38,507 nt of DNA from Acidimicrobiales bacterium (GTDB taxonomy: Bacteria > Actinomycetota > Acidimicrobiia > Acidimicrobiales > AC-9), in contig DATBBR010000142.1 in NCBI GenBank assembly GCA_036270875.1, positions 1 through 38,507 on the forward strand. The letters run 5' to 3'. Within the stretch, counting starts at the first letter, position 1. Each line of letters opens with the position of its first letter. The notes below the pieces were generated by a model. That model was not told the origin of the DNA and did not search any database. It worked only from the letters and a program-made list of their open reading frames with translations. Below are positions 6,187 through 13,535 of this stretch, in pieces. The position numbers and the translations under genes were made by a program.

Positions 6187-7425
6187 CTAACCGTCGCCCT
6201 GCTCGTCATCTACGACGCGCACGCCGAGGTGGGCGTGCGCCCGGCGAAGACTGGCCTCGACCTCCTCGGCGGTATCGCCCTTGGCGAACAGGAAGCCGAG
6301 GTAACGGTCTCCTTCGGGGAGCGGACGGACCGGCCGGCCCGGCGCGATAGAGATGTCCAGGCCCGTGATGCCCGGCACCCGGAGGGCCTCCTCCTGACCG
6401 GACACGCCCTCCAGGCGACCTCGGGCGGGGATCGGGAGCATCATCACCCCTGCCGCCCGCTGCTCGCGGGAGAGCCCGTCGAGGGGCATGCCCAGGGCGT
6501 GGGCCACGATGAGCCGCTCGAGACTGAGGCCGACCCCGAACGACAGCGAGCGGGAGCACAGACCGCCGATCGAGCGGGCCGCGACCTCGATCAGCCACGC
6601 GGTCCCGCCCTCGGTGCGCAGCTCGACGTGGACCGGCCCCTCGACCAGACCCATGGCAGCGCAGGCGGCGGCCGCCGTCCGCTCCACTGCGGCCACGGCT
6701 GACGGTGCCAGCCGGGACGGGGTGACGTAGATCGTCTCCTCGAAGTACGGCCCCTCGAGCGGATCCGGCTTGTCGAACACGGCCAGGGTCTCGAGCACAC
6801 CGCCTCGGAGCAGCCCCTCGACCGCCACCTCGGCGCCGGGAACAAAGGTCTCCACGAGGAGGCGACCACGGGGGTCCTCACCAGCATCGGCCGCGATGGC
6901 CCTGACCCGGTCGCCGGCGAGCTTGGCTCCCGGCGGGTCGTCCGCCCTGATGACGCCGCGGCTGGCCGACAGGGACGTGGGCTTGATCACGCACGGGAAT
7001 CCGACCGTTGCCGCCGCCGCGGCGACGTCCTCGTCCGGCCCGACGCTGGCGAACCGAGGCTGCACAACGCCGGCGGCGGCCAGGGTCTCCCGCATGGCCA
7101 GCTTGTCCCTCGTCGCCATCACCGCGTCGGGGGGGTTGTGGGGCAGGCCCAGGTCGCCGGCAGCCATGGCCGCGGCGAGGACCCCCTGGTCGTCGACGGC
7201 GACGATGCCATCGATCCGGCGCCGGCGGGAGAGGGCGACGATGGACGCCGCGGCCGCCTCCGGGCGCCGCAGGTCGATCTGGAGGAACGTGTCCTTCATG
7301 ATGTCGGCCAGCACCTGGCGGCGCTCCGAGGCCACGACCACCTCGGCGCCGACCTCGGCGGCGGCGGCGAGAAAGTCGCTGGCCCGGTAGGTGGCCGTGG
7401 GAAGGATCAGGAGAAGGCGAGCCAC
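6187..7425 (-). CDS. ATP-grasp domain ligase
   Basis: 412-residue ATP-grasp enzyme of the carboxylate-amine/thiol ligase type. N-terminal Rossmann-like pre-ATP-grasp domain (ARLLLILPTATYRASDFLAA), then a central domain with the adenine-site lysine strand GFPCVIKPTSLSASRGV, the LLVETFVPGAEVAVEG segment, and the metal site LIEVAARSIGG. It probably activates a carboxylate as acyl-phosphate and joins it to an amine; the substrate cannot be read from the sequence. GTG start at 7425. First gene of an operon with the CCAEP-tail radical SAM gene, and divergent from nfuA across only 56 bp. A -10-like CATGAT box on its strand lies 6 nt before the start and overlaps the nfuA box. Confidence 0.92.
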   Translation of the reverse strand: MARLLLILPTATYRASDFLAAAAEVGAEVVVASERRQVLADIMKDTFLQIDLRRPEAAAASIVALSRRRRIDGIVAVDDQGVLAAAMAAGDLGLPHNPPDAVMATRDKLAMRETLAAAGVVQPRFASVGPDEDVAAAAATVGFPCVIKPTSLSASRGVIRADDPPGAKLAGDRVRAIAADAGEDPRGRLLVETFVPGAEVAVEGLLRGGVLETLAVFDKPDPLEGPYFEETIYVTPSRLAPSAVAAVERTAAAACAAMGLVEGPVHVELRTEGGTAWLIEVAARSIGGLCSRSLSFGVGLSLERLIVAHALGMPLDGLSREQRAAGVMMLPIPARGRLEGVSGQEEALRVPGITGLDISIAPGRPVRPLPEGDRYLGFLFAKGDTAEEVEASLRRAHAHLGVRVVDDEQGDG

Positions 7426-7430
7426 GGATC

Positions 7431-7437
7431 TATCATG
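7431..7437. promoter_or_regulatory. Compact bidirectional promoter, ATP-grasp operon / nfuA
   Basis: TATCAT on the plus strand (7431-7436) and CATGAT on the minus strand (7432-7437) occupy almost the same bases. The first lies 7 nt before ATG 7444 and the second 6 nt before the ATP-grasp GTG at 7425. Both fit the leaderless spacing seen elsewhere here, so one AT-rich heptamer may start transcription in both directions. Confidence 0.45.
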
Positions 7438-7443
7438 TGGACG

Positions 7444-7485
7444 ATGACACCTCAGCCGAGGCTACCGTCAGGGGTGAAGACATGA
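7444..7485 (+). CDS. Possible leaderless 13-aa leader peptide before nfuA
   Basis: ATG is 7 nt after TATCAT, as in leaderless genes. The 13-codon frame (MTPQPRLPSGVKT) ends in a TGA that overlaps the nfuA ATG as ATGA, so nfuA could be translated by reinitiation as well as from its own GGGGTG site. No Cys codons or other obvious sensing motif; it contains three prolines. Real translation is not proven by the sequence. Confidence 0.38.
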   Translation: MTPQPRLPSGVKT

Positions 7486-8138
7486 GCTCGCAGCAGACAC
7501 CTGAGTTCCAGCCCGTGCTGAAGGTCAGCGACCAGGCTCGCGGCATGGTGCTCGACGTCCGGGGCCAGGAGACCGACGGTGATCGCCTGGCCCTCTGGCT
7601 GGAGGTCAGCGGCGTCGCCGGCTCCAACTACACCTATGACATGTACTTCCAGGCGGCGGTGGACGCTGGTCCCGACGACCTGGTGCAGCACGACGACGAG
7701 CTCACCATCGTGATCCCCGAGGCCAGCGTGGACAAGATCCGCGGCGCAACACTCGACGTGAGCGGCGCCGGCGATGACGCGGGGATGGTCATCATCAACC
7801 CCAACTCCCCGCCCCCCTCGGGCAGCCCGGCCATGGGTGACAGGCCACCGGCGGACCTGAGCGGCGACGTCGCCCAGCGAGTGGTCGCCGTCCTCGACCG
7901 CCAGATCAACCCGAGCATCGCCTCCCACGGAGGCCGGGCCGACCTGGTGGCCGTGGAGGACTCCACCGCCTATCTCCGCCTGAGCGGCGGCTGCCAGGGC
8001 TGCGGGCTGGCCAAGGTCACGCTGAGCCAAGGCATCGAGGTGGCGATCACCGACGCAATTCCGGAGGTGACGTCGGTGGTCGACGTCACCGATCATGCCA
8101 GCGGCGACAACCCCTACTTCGAGCCGGCCAAGAAGTAA
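7482..8138 (+). CDS. nfuA: Fe-S cluster carrier protein NfuA-like
   Basis: 218 residues with two domains. The N-terminal part (about 10-110) resembles an A-type/HesB scaffold that has lost its Cys ligands, as in E. coli NfuA. The C-terminal NifU-like domain (about 125-205) carries the cluster motif CQGC (C171, C174) in LRLSGGCQGCGLAKVTLSQG. It would receive and hand over [4Fe-4S] clusters to target enzymes. The ATG at 7482 has GGGGTG (7470-7475) upstream; an in-frame GTG at 7437 lies at the promoter box and is unlikely. It is divergent from, and shares a promoter region with, the ATP-grasp/radical SAM operon, whose radical SAM enzyme needs such a cluster; a functional link is inference. Confidence 0.93.
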   Translation: MSSQQTPEFQPVLKVSDQARGMVLDVRGQETDGDRLALWLEVSGVAGSNYTYDMYFQAAVDAGPDDLVQHDDELTIVIPEASVDKIRGATLDVSGAGDDAGMVIINPNSPPPSGSPAMGDRPPADLSGDVAQRVVAVLDRQINPSIASHGGRADLVAVEDSTAYLRLSGGCQGCGLAKVTLSQGIEVAITDAIPEVTSVVDVTDHASGDNPYFEPAKK

Positions 8139-8206
8139 GGAGCATTCACCACAAGCACGCGGCGACGCGCCCCGTTTGATGGTGCATCGCGGCGCCACCG
8201 GGGTCC

Positions 8207-8212
8207 TAGTCT
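8207..8212 (+). promoter_or_regulatory. Leaderless-type -10 box of the D,D-carboxypeptidase gene
   Basis: TAGTCT, 6 nt before the GTG at 8219. There is no convincing ribosome-binding site in front of this GTG, which favours a leaderless transcript. Confidence 0.48.
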
Positions 8213-8218
8213 TGGCCG

Positions 8219-9406
8219 GTGGATCTGTGGGCGGTCAGGCGCCACTACGTCGTCGCGCTGCTGGGGCTTCTGGCCGCCATGCTCTCGGCCGCAGCATCGG
8301 GACCGCAGGTCGCGTACGCGGCGGAGCCGCCTCCGCCGGCCCCCGCTCCCGCACCTCCCGCCCTGCCTCCGCCAGGTACCCCCGGCTTGGCTCCTCCGCT
8401 CGGGCCGAGAGCCTGGGTCGTCGTCGACGCCGACACGGGCAACGTGATCACTGCCGCTGACGACCACTCGCCCATGCGCCCCGCCAGCATCAGCAAGGTG
8501 CTGACGGCGATCATCGCCGCCCAGCACCTGCCACCGGACGCCGTGGTGCCCGTCAGCCCCGTGGCCGCCGGCGCCGAGTCGGTGAACCTGGGCATGAAGG
8601 CGGGACAGGTCTGGAGCTTCACCGACACGCTCCACGCCATGCTCATGCTCTCGGCGAACGACGCGGCCACTGCCCTGGCCGAGAGGGTCAGCGGCTCACG
8701 AGAGGCGTTCGTGAACGAGATGGCGCGCACGGGAGCCGCCCTGCATCTGGTCGACCACCCTGTCCTGCGCGACCCCGCAGGGCTCGACGACCAGTTCTCC
8801 GTCCTCGGGGGGAACTTCGTCTCCGCCTACGACCTTGCCGTCATCGCCCGCACGGCCCTGGCTATCCCCGAGATCCGCCAGATCGTAGACCTGCCCGAGT
8901 ACCGGTTCACGGCGCCCGACGGGGTGGTCCACGTTATCCGCAACGTCGACCGAGGCTTGGAGCTGTACCCAGGCGCCATCGGCATCAAGACCGGCTACAC
9001 GAAAGCGGCGGGGAACACGTTCATGGCCGCTGCGACCCGCAACGGGCGGACGATGCTGGCGGTCGTCCTCCAGTCGCCGGACATCTACCGCTCGGCGAGC
9101 GCGCTCCTCGACGTGGGCTTCGCCACCCCGGTGGCCAGGGAGACGCGGGTCGACCACCTGCCTGCGCTCTCGACGTCGGCGCCGGCATCGGCGGCCACGA
9201 CGGAGCCGGTCACCCGGCGGGCCGCGCGCAGCCTGGCGGTGGCTCCGGCCCACGGTGCCGGTCTCTTCGACGGGTTGGTGCGTGACACCGTTCTCGCCGT
9301 GGCCGCGACCATTCTCGTGCTGGCCGCCGTCGTGGTGGTGCTCCGGCGTCGAGCGGTACGGCGCCGACGGACGCGCTTGGGGCCGCTGGCGACACGGCGC
9401 TACTAA
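8219..9406 (+). CDS. D-alanyl-D-alanine carboxypeptidase (S11 family, DacA-like)
   Basis: 395-residue secreted penicillin-binding protein that trims the terminal D-Ala of peptidoglycan pentapeptides. A signal peptide covers residues 1 to about 35 (hydrophobic core VVALLGLLAAMLSAAA, likely cleavage after AYA), followed by a Pro/Ala-rich linker. Active-site motifs are all present: SISK (S90-K93), SAN (S145-N147) and KTG (K257-G259). A C-terminal transmembrane helix (about 355-377, VLAVAATILVLAAVVVVL) and an Arg-rich tail anchor it in the membrane, replacing the amphipathic helix of E. coli PBP5. GTG start with a TAGTCT box 6 nt upstream. It precedes the prepilin peptidase by 9 bp, but that gene seems to have its own promoter. 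Confidence 0.94.
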   Translation: MDLWAVRRHYVVALLGLLAAMLSAAASGPQVAYAAEPPPPAPAPAPPALPPPGTPGLAPPLGPRAWVVVDADTGNVITAADDHSPMRPASISKVLTAIIAAQHLPPDAVVPVSPVAAGAESVNLGMKAGQVWSFTDTLHAMLMLSANDAATALAERVSGSREAFVNEMARTGAALHLVDHPVLRDPAGLDDQFSVLGGNFVSAYDLAVIARTALAIPEIRQIVDLPEYRFTAPDGVVHVIRNVDRGLELYPGAIGIKTGYTKAAGNTFMAAATRNGRTMLAVVLQSPDIYRSASALLDVGFATPVARETRVDHLPALSTSAPASAATTEPVTRRAARSLAVAPAHGAGLFDGLVRDTVLAVAATILVLAAVVVVLRRRAVRRRRTRLGPLATRRY

Positions 9407-9409
9407 TCT
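9404..9409 (+). promoter_or_regulatory. Leaderless-type -10 box of the prepilin peptidase gene
   Basis: TAATCT begins on the TAA stop of the preceding carboxypeptidase gene and ends 6 nt before the GTG at 9416. Confidence 0.42.
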
Positions 9410-9415
9410 GCGGCG

Positions 9416-10030
9416 GTGGCCGCGTTGCTGGTGGGCGCCTGTGCCGCGGGTGGGCTGGGTGCCGGATCCCTCGTGCACCGCGGCCGTCCGTACACAGAGC
9501 TGTCGACGGCGACGTTGTTCGCGGCAGCAGGCGCGCGGTTCGGGCTCGCCGCCGTCCTTCCTGCCTACTGCCTCTTCTTCGCGGCCCTGGTGACGCTGGC
9601 CGCCATCGACGTGGAGCAGCGGCTGATCCCGAACCGTGTCCTGCGCCCCGCCCTGGCCCTGACGGTGCCGCTGCTGGGCGGAGCGGCAATAGTCGACGGC
9701 GCCGGTCAGGCCGCGCTCGATGCCCTCGTGGGTGGCGCCCTGGCCTTCGCCGCTCTGGCTCTCGTGCACCTGGCCCAGCCCCGGGGCCTCGGCTTCGGCG
9801 ACGTTCGGCTGGGTGGTTTCATCGGCCTCTACCTGGGCTGGCTCGGCCTCGGTGAGGTCGTCGTGGGACTGGTGCTCGGGTTCCTGCTCGCCGCCCTCGC
9901 CGGGCTGGTTCTGATGGCGGCGACGGGCAGGGGCTTGATGGTGCGGCTGCCCTTTGCTCCCTTTCTCGGCGCCGGCGCCGTGCTCGCCGTGCTCTGGGGC
10001 GGTCCGCTCGCCCGCGCCTGGTCGGGCTGA
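9416..10030 (+). CDS. Prepilin peptidase, A24 family, short form
   Basis: 204-residue polytopic membrane aspartyl protease that would cleave type IV pilin-like leader peptides. The two catalytic aspartates are visible: D65 in [12 protein letters not shown] and D129 in the GxGD motif [11 protein letters not shown]. Several hydrophobic segments span the length. The N-terminal cytosolic methyltransferase domain with its Cys pairs, found in full PilD/GspO proteins, is absent, as is usual in actinobacterial forms. No pilin genes are in the window; in mycobacteria a similar gene also sits beside the aro cluster, so the position is a conserved feature and not evidence of a local pilus locus. GTG start. 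Confidence 0.9.
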   Translation: MAALLVGACAAGGLGAGSLVHRGRPYTELSTATLFAAAGARFGLAAVLPAYCLFFAALVTLAAIDVEQRLIPNRVLRPALALTVPLLGGAAIVDGAGQAALDALVGGALAFAALALVHLAQPRGLGFGDVRLGGFIGLYLGWLGLGEVVVGLVLGFLLAALAGLVLMAATGRGLMVRLPFAPFLGAGAVLAVLWGGPLARAWSG

Positions 10031-10070
10031 TCGCCCACGGCTGTCACGGCCGACGGCGGGGACCCACCGG

Positions 10071-10076
10071 TACATT
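10071..10076 (+). promoter_or_regulatory. Leaderless-type -10 box of the shikimate operon
   Basis: TACATT, 7 nt before the aroC GTG at 10084, with no purine-rich ribosome-binding site between. Probable start of the aroC-aroK-aroB-aroQ transcript. Confidence 0.52.
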
Positions 10077-10083
10077 GGGCTCT

Positions 10084-11271
10084 GTGCTGCGCTTCCTCAC
10101 CGCCGGGGAGTCCCATGGACAGGCGCTGGTCGTCGTCGTCGAGGGGCTTCCTGCCGGCCTGCCCATCACGGTGGAGGAGGTGCAGGGTGAGCTGGCCCGG
10201 CGGCGGCTCGGGTATGGCCGGGGCCCTCGGATGCGGTTCGAGGCGGACGAGGTGACCCTGCTCGGAGGCATCCGCCACGGCCGGACGCTGGGCTCCCCGG
10301 TGGCCATCGTGATCGCCAACACCGAGTGGCCGAAGTGGTCGGAGGAGATGTCGCCGGGACCGGGCGCGCCCTCCAGGGTGCTGACCCAGCCGCGGCCCGG
10401 TCATGCCGACCTGGCGGGCATGCAGAAGTACGGCTTCGACGACGCCCGTGACGTCCTCGAGCGGGCATCGGCGCGCGAGACGGCCGCTCGTGTCGCCGCC
10501 GGCACCTGCGCCAAGGCCCTGTTGGCCCGACTCGGGATCGAGGTGCTCAGCCACGTGGTGGCCGTGGGGTCGGTCGAGGCTCGAGCCGGCGCCCGGCCCG
10601 AGCCCGGTGACCTGCCTCGCATCGACGCCTCACCGCTCCGGTGCTTCGATCCCGAGGTGGAGCAGGCCATGGTGGCCGAGGTCAAGGCGGCGGCCAAGGT
10701 CGGCGACTCACTGGGCGGCGAGGCCGAGATCCTGGCCTACGGCGTCCCGGTCGGGCTCGGGAGCCACGTCCACTGGGACCGCAAGCTCGACGGACTTCTG
10801 GCGCAGGCCCTGATGAGCATCCAGGCGGTGAAGTCCGTGGGCCTCGGGGACGGCGCCGACCTGGCCGCCAAGCGGGGCTCGGAGGCGCATGACGCCATCG
10901 CGTGGGACGCCGATTCCGGTGCCTACTGGCGCGAGACAACCCGGGCCGGTGGAGTGGAAGGCGGCATGTCCACCGGGGGCCTCCTGGTGGCCAGGGTGGC
11001 CATGAAGCCGTTGGCCACGCTCAACCGGCCCGTGCTCAAGACCGTCGATGTCGTCTCGAAGGAAGAGACGCTCTCGTTCAAGGAGCGCACGGACGTCACC
11101 GCCGTGCCCGCCATGGGCGTGGTGGCCGAGACCATGGTGGCGCTCACCCTGGCCGGGGAGGCGCTGCGGAAGTTCGGGGGCGACTCGCTGGACGAGGTGC
11201 GGCGCAATCGCGACGCCTACCTGGCCAGCCTGGGCGAGTCGGTGTCGCCGGTCGGTGCCGGGGATGGCTGA
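10084..11271 (+). CDS. aroC: Chorismate synthase
   Basis: Last step of the shikimate pathway: converts 5-enolpyruvylshikimate-3-phosphate to chorismate with reduced FMN as cofactor. 395 residues, normal length. Starts [12 protein letters not shown], with the conserved GESHG region, [12 protein letters not shown], the [11 protein letters not shown] region, and the GGMSTG segment near residue 295-300. GTG at 10084 is chosen over TTG at 10075 because family members begin directly with [11 protein letters not shown] and a TACATT box sits 7 nt upstream. First gene of the aro operon; its last 8 bases overlap aroK. Confidence 0.97.
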   Translation: MLRFLTAGESHGQALVVVVEGLPAGLPITVEEVQGELARRRLGYGRGPRMRFEADEVTLLGGIRHGRTLGSPVAIVIANTEWPKWSEEMSPGPGAPSRVLTQPRPGHADLAGMQKYGFDDARDVLERASARETAARVAAGTCAKALLARLGIEVLSHVVAVGSVEARAGARPEPGDLPRIDASPLRCFDPEVEQAMVAEVKAAAKVGDSLGGEAEILAYGVPVGLGSHVHWDRKLDGLLAQALMSIQAVKSVGLGDGADLAAKRGSEAHDAIAWDADSGAYWRETTRAGGVEGGMSTGGLLVARVAMKPLATLNRPVLKTVDVVSKEETLSFKERTDVTAVPAMGVVAETMVALTLAGEALRKFGGDSLDEVRRNRDAYLASLGESVSPVGAGDG

Positions 11272-11785
11272 GCACATCTTCATCGTGGGGATGATGGGAT
11301 CCGGGAAGACGACGATCGGTCGGCTCCTCGCCAAGCGGCTCGGGTGGCGTCATCTCGACAGCGACGAGCAGGTGGGGCGGGACACCGGGCAGACGGTTCC
11401 GGAGATCTTCGCCCAGCGGGGCGAGCCGGCCTTTCGCGCTGCCGAGGCGCGCGCCCTCGCCGCCGCTGCCGTCGCTGACACGCCAACGGTGGTCTCGGTG
11501 GCCGGCGGCGCCGTGCTCGATCCAGACAATCGTCACGTGCTGCGGCGCGGTGGTGTGGTGGTCTGGCTGTGGGCCCCGGTGGAGACGCTGGCCCAGCGCG
11601 TCGGCGATGGTGCCGGGCGGCCGCTGCTCGGCGACGACCCTGCCGCCGCCCTCCGCCACCTGTACGCCGAGCGGCGCCCCGTCTACCAGGACCTGGCCCA
11701 GGCCGTCGTGGACGTCGACGGCGTCGACGTCCGTACTGTGGTTGATCGGGTGCTCGCCGCCCTGCCATTGGACACGCGTCGATGA
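11264..11785 (+). CDS. aroK: Shikimate kinase
   Basis: Phosphorylates shikimate at O3 using ATP. 173 residues, typical. Walker [10 protein letters not shown] (residues 9-17), the [11 protein letters not shown] substrate segment (DxD type), FRAAEARAL with the shikimate-binding Arg, the VAGGAV loop, and the RPLL lid region. The ATG lies 8 nt inside the end of aroC and the stop overlaps aroB as ATGA, so the three genes are translationally coupled. Confidence 0.96.
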   Translation: MAEHIFIVGMMGSGKTTIGRLLAKRLGWRHLDSDEQVGRDTGQTVPEIFAQRGEPAFRAAEARALAAAAVADTPTVVSVAGGAVLDPDNRHVLRRGGVVVWLWAPVETLAQRVGDGAGRPLLGDDPAAALRHLYAERRPVYQDLAQAVVDVDGVDVRTVVDRVLAALPLDTRR

Positions 11786-12813
11786 TCCGGGTCCCGGTCT
11801 CGCTCGGGGACCGGTCCTACGAGGTGCTGGTCGGTCCGGGCGCTCGTCATCGTCTGCTCGAGGTACTCCCCGCCGGCGTTGACCGCGCTGCGGTGGTCAC
11901 CCAGGCCGCGGTCGACGTGGCCGTCGATCCCGGTGTGGAGTGGAGTCCGTTCCTGATCGGCGAGGGGGAGGGGGCCAAGAGCCTCGCCAGCGTCGAGGAG
12001 CTGTGCCGGGGATTCGCCCGCTGGGGCCTCACTCGCGCCGATGTCGTCGTTGCCGTCGGCGGCGGGGTGGTCACCGACGTGGCCGGCTTCGCCGCGGCCA
12101 CGTACCACCGCGGCGTCCCCGTGGTGCATGTGGCCACCACCCTGCTGGCCCAGGTGGACGCCGCCATCGGCGGCAAGACCGGCGTCAACATCCCCGAGGG
12201 CAAGAACCTGGTTGGCGCCTTCTGGCAGCCCGCCGCAGTCCTGTGCGACACCGAGGTGCTCGAGTCCCTGCCCCCGCGGGAATACCAGAGCGGGCTCGGT
12301 GAGCTGGCCAAGTACGCATTCCTTGGTGCCGAAGGGCTCGCCGACCTGCCCCTCGCCGAACGAGTGGCGCGCTGCGTGGAGATCAAGGCCGAGGTCGTCG
12401 CAGCCGACGAGAAGGAGGCAGGCCGGCGAGCCGTGCTCAACTACGGCCACACGTTGGCCCACGCCCTCGAGACGCTCGCCCCCGACATCGGCGCGGATCT
12501 CCGCCACGGCGAGGCCGTCGGCATCGGGCTCGTGTTCGCCGCCCTGCTGGCCCGACGGCTGGGGAGGATCGACAGCGAGCGGGTGAGGGACCATCGGCGG
12601 GTGGTGGAGGGGTACGGCCTTCCCGTCGAGCTCCCGGCCGAAGCCGACGCGGGCCGGCTGATCGACCTCATGGCGAGGGACAAGAAGGCGACCACCGGCC
12701 TCACCTTCGTGCTCGACAGCTCCCGGGGTGTCGAGCTCGTTCGGGGTGTCGATCGCTCCGACGTTCGAGCGGCCCTGGCGGACATGGACAAGGTCGGCGG
12801 CGAGGCCCGATGA
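11782..12813 (+). CDS. aroB: 3-dehydroquinate synthase
   Basis: NAD- and metal-dependent cyclisation of DAHP to 3-dehydroquinate, second step of the pathway. 343 residues. Visible are VAVGGGVVTDVAGFAAATYHRG (NAD-binding and core), TLLAQVDAAIGGKTGVN, the zinc-site segment NYGHTLAHALE and RHGEAVGIG. Coupled to aroK (ATGA) and to aroQ (ATGA). DAHP synthase, shikimate dehydrogenase and EPSP synthase are not in this window. Confidence 0.97.
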   Translation: MIRVPVSLGDRSYEVLVGPGARHRLLEVLPAGVDRAAVVTQAAVDVAVDPGVEWSPFLIGEGEGAKSLASVEELCRGFARWGLTRADVVVAVGGGVVTDVAGFAAATYHRGVPVVHVATTLLAQVDAAIGGKTGVNIPEGKNLVGAFWQPAAVLCDTEVLESLPPREYQSGLGELAKYAFLGAEGLADLPLAERVARCVEIKAEVVAADEKEAGRRAVLNYGHTLAHALETLAPDIGADLRHGEAVGIGLVFAALLARRLGRIDSERVRDHRRVVEGYGLPVELPAEADAGRLIDLMARDKKATTGLTFVLDSSRGVELVRGVDRSDVRAALADMDKVGGEAR

Positions 12814-13274
12814 CATCACCGCTCCTGCTCCTGCTCTCGGGCCCCAACCTCGACCTGCTGGGCGAACGCCAACCCGAGCTCTACGGGCGGGCCACGCTGG
12901 CGGAGCACGTCGACACTGCCGAGACCGCAGCCCGTCGCCACGGGCTGGCCCTGGAGCACACCCAGTCCAACCACGAGGGCGTGCTCGTCGACGCCATCCA
13001 CGAGGCGCGCCACCGGGCCGCCGCCATCATCATCAACGCCGGTGCCCTGACCCACTACGCCTGGTCGCTGCACGACGCCCTGGCCAGCTTCGACGGGGTG
13101 GTCATCGAGGTGCACCTGTCGCATCCCAACGCCCGAGAGCCCTGGCGGCACGTCTCGGTCGTGGCGCCGGTCGCCGACGGCTCCATCGCCGGCTTCGGCG
13201 GCCTCGGCTACGAGCTCGCCGTCGACGCCGTGGCCCGGATCCTCGCCGCCCGTTCGGATGCGGGCCGGGTATGA
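12810..13274 (+). CDS. aroQ: 3-dehydroquinate dehydratase, type II
   Basis: Dehydrates 3-dehydroquinate to 3-dehydroshikimate; type II enzymes are dodecamers that work through a Tyr/Arg pair. 154 residues. Motifs are LSGPNLDLLGERQPELYG with the catalytic Tyr, the QSNHEGVLVDAIHEA segment, INAGALTHYAWSLHDAL, VEVHLSHPNAREPWR (here IEVHLSHPNARE) and the C-terminal GFGGLGYELA. ATG overlaps the aroB stop. End of the aro operon; a new promoter appears 37 bp downstream. Confidence 0.97.
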   Translation: MTSPLLLLLSGPNLDLLGERQPELYGRATLAEHVDTAETAARRHGLALEHTQSNHEGVLVDAIHEARHRAAAIIINAGALTHYAWSLHDALASFDGVVIEVHLSHPNAREPWRHVSVVAPVADGSIAGFGGLGYELAVDAVARILAARSDAGRV

Positions 13275-13310
13275 CGGGCGCCGCCCGGGGGCGGCGACGC
13301 CCTCAGCGCC

Positions 13311-13316
13311 TAGAGT
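13311..13316 (+). promoter_or_regulatory. Leaderless-type -10 box upstream of pepQ
   Basis: TAGAGT followed after 7 nt by GTG 13324, which opens a 13-codon frame. Transcription from here would give pepQ a leader of about 212 nt that contains the large inverted repeat. Confidence 0.4.
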
Positions 13317-13323
13317 CGAGCGC

Positions 13324-13365
13324 GTGAGGGGACGCCGGCAGGTGTTCGACGAGAGGTGGAGCTGA
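13324..13365 (+). CDS. Possible leaderless 13-aa micro-ORF upstream of pepQ
   Basis: GTG 7 nt after TAGAGT; reads MRGRRQVFDERWS and stops at 13365. A second small frame begins at GTG 13366 directly after it and runs to 13536, where its TGA overlaps the pepQ ATG as TGATG; that second frame is dominated by the inverted repeat. Position is the only evidence. Confidence 0.25.
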   Translation: MRGRRQVFDERWS

Positions 13366-13407
13366 GTGACGAGACAGACGGCCGGGGCGACGCTGACGAG
13401 ACCTCCT

Positions 13408-13481
13408 CTGTTCCACATTTGGTCGAAAGTGGGCGTTGCGGCCGAGGGCGCGGCACCCCATTTCGACCAAAGGTGGAACAG
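13408..13481. repeat. Long imperfect inverted repeat (26-nt arms, 22-nt spacer)
   Basis: The arms 13408-13433 and 13456-13481 are reverse complements with about three mismatches; each contains the cores TGTTCCAC and TTTGGTCGAAA (or complement). The arms are clearly AT-richer than the surrounding DNA. No T-run follows, so it is not an intrinsic terminator. It may be a small mobile-element remnant (MITE- or REP-like) or an RNA hairpin in the pepQ leader. The gap 13275-13535 contains nothing else recognisable apart from the promoter box and micro-ORF. Confidence 0.85.
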
Positions 13482-13535
13482 CACGACGATCACCGGTTCC
13501 GTCGACGGGCCGGCGCGTCGGGATGCAGCAGCGTG

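Noticed and set aside
13356-13535. N-terminal extension of pepQ
   Set aside because: The frame is open, but it runs through the inverted repeat and is not protein-like; family members start near [14 protein letters not shown].
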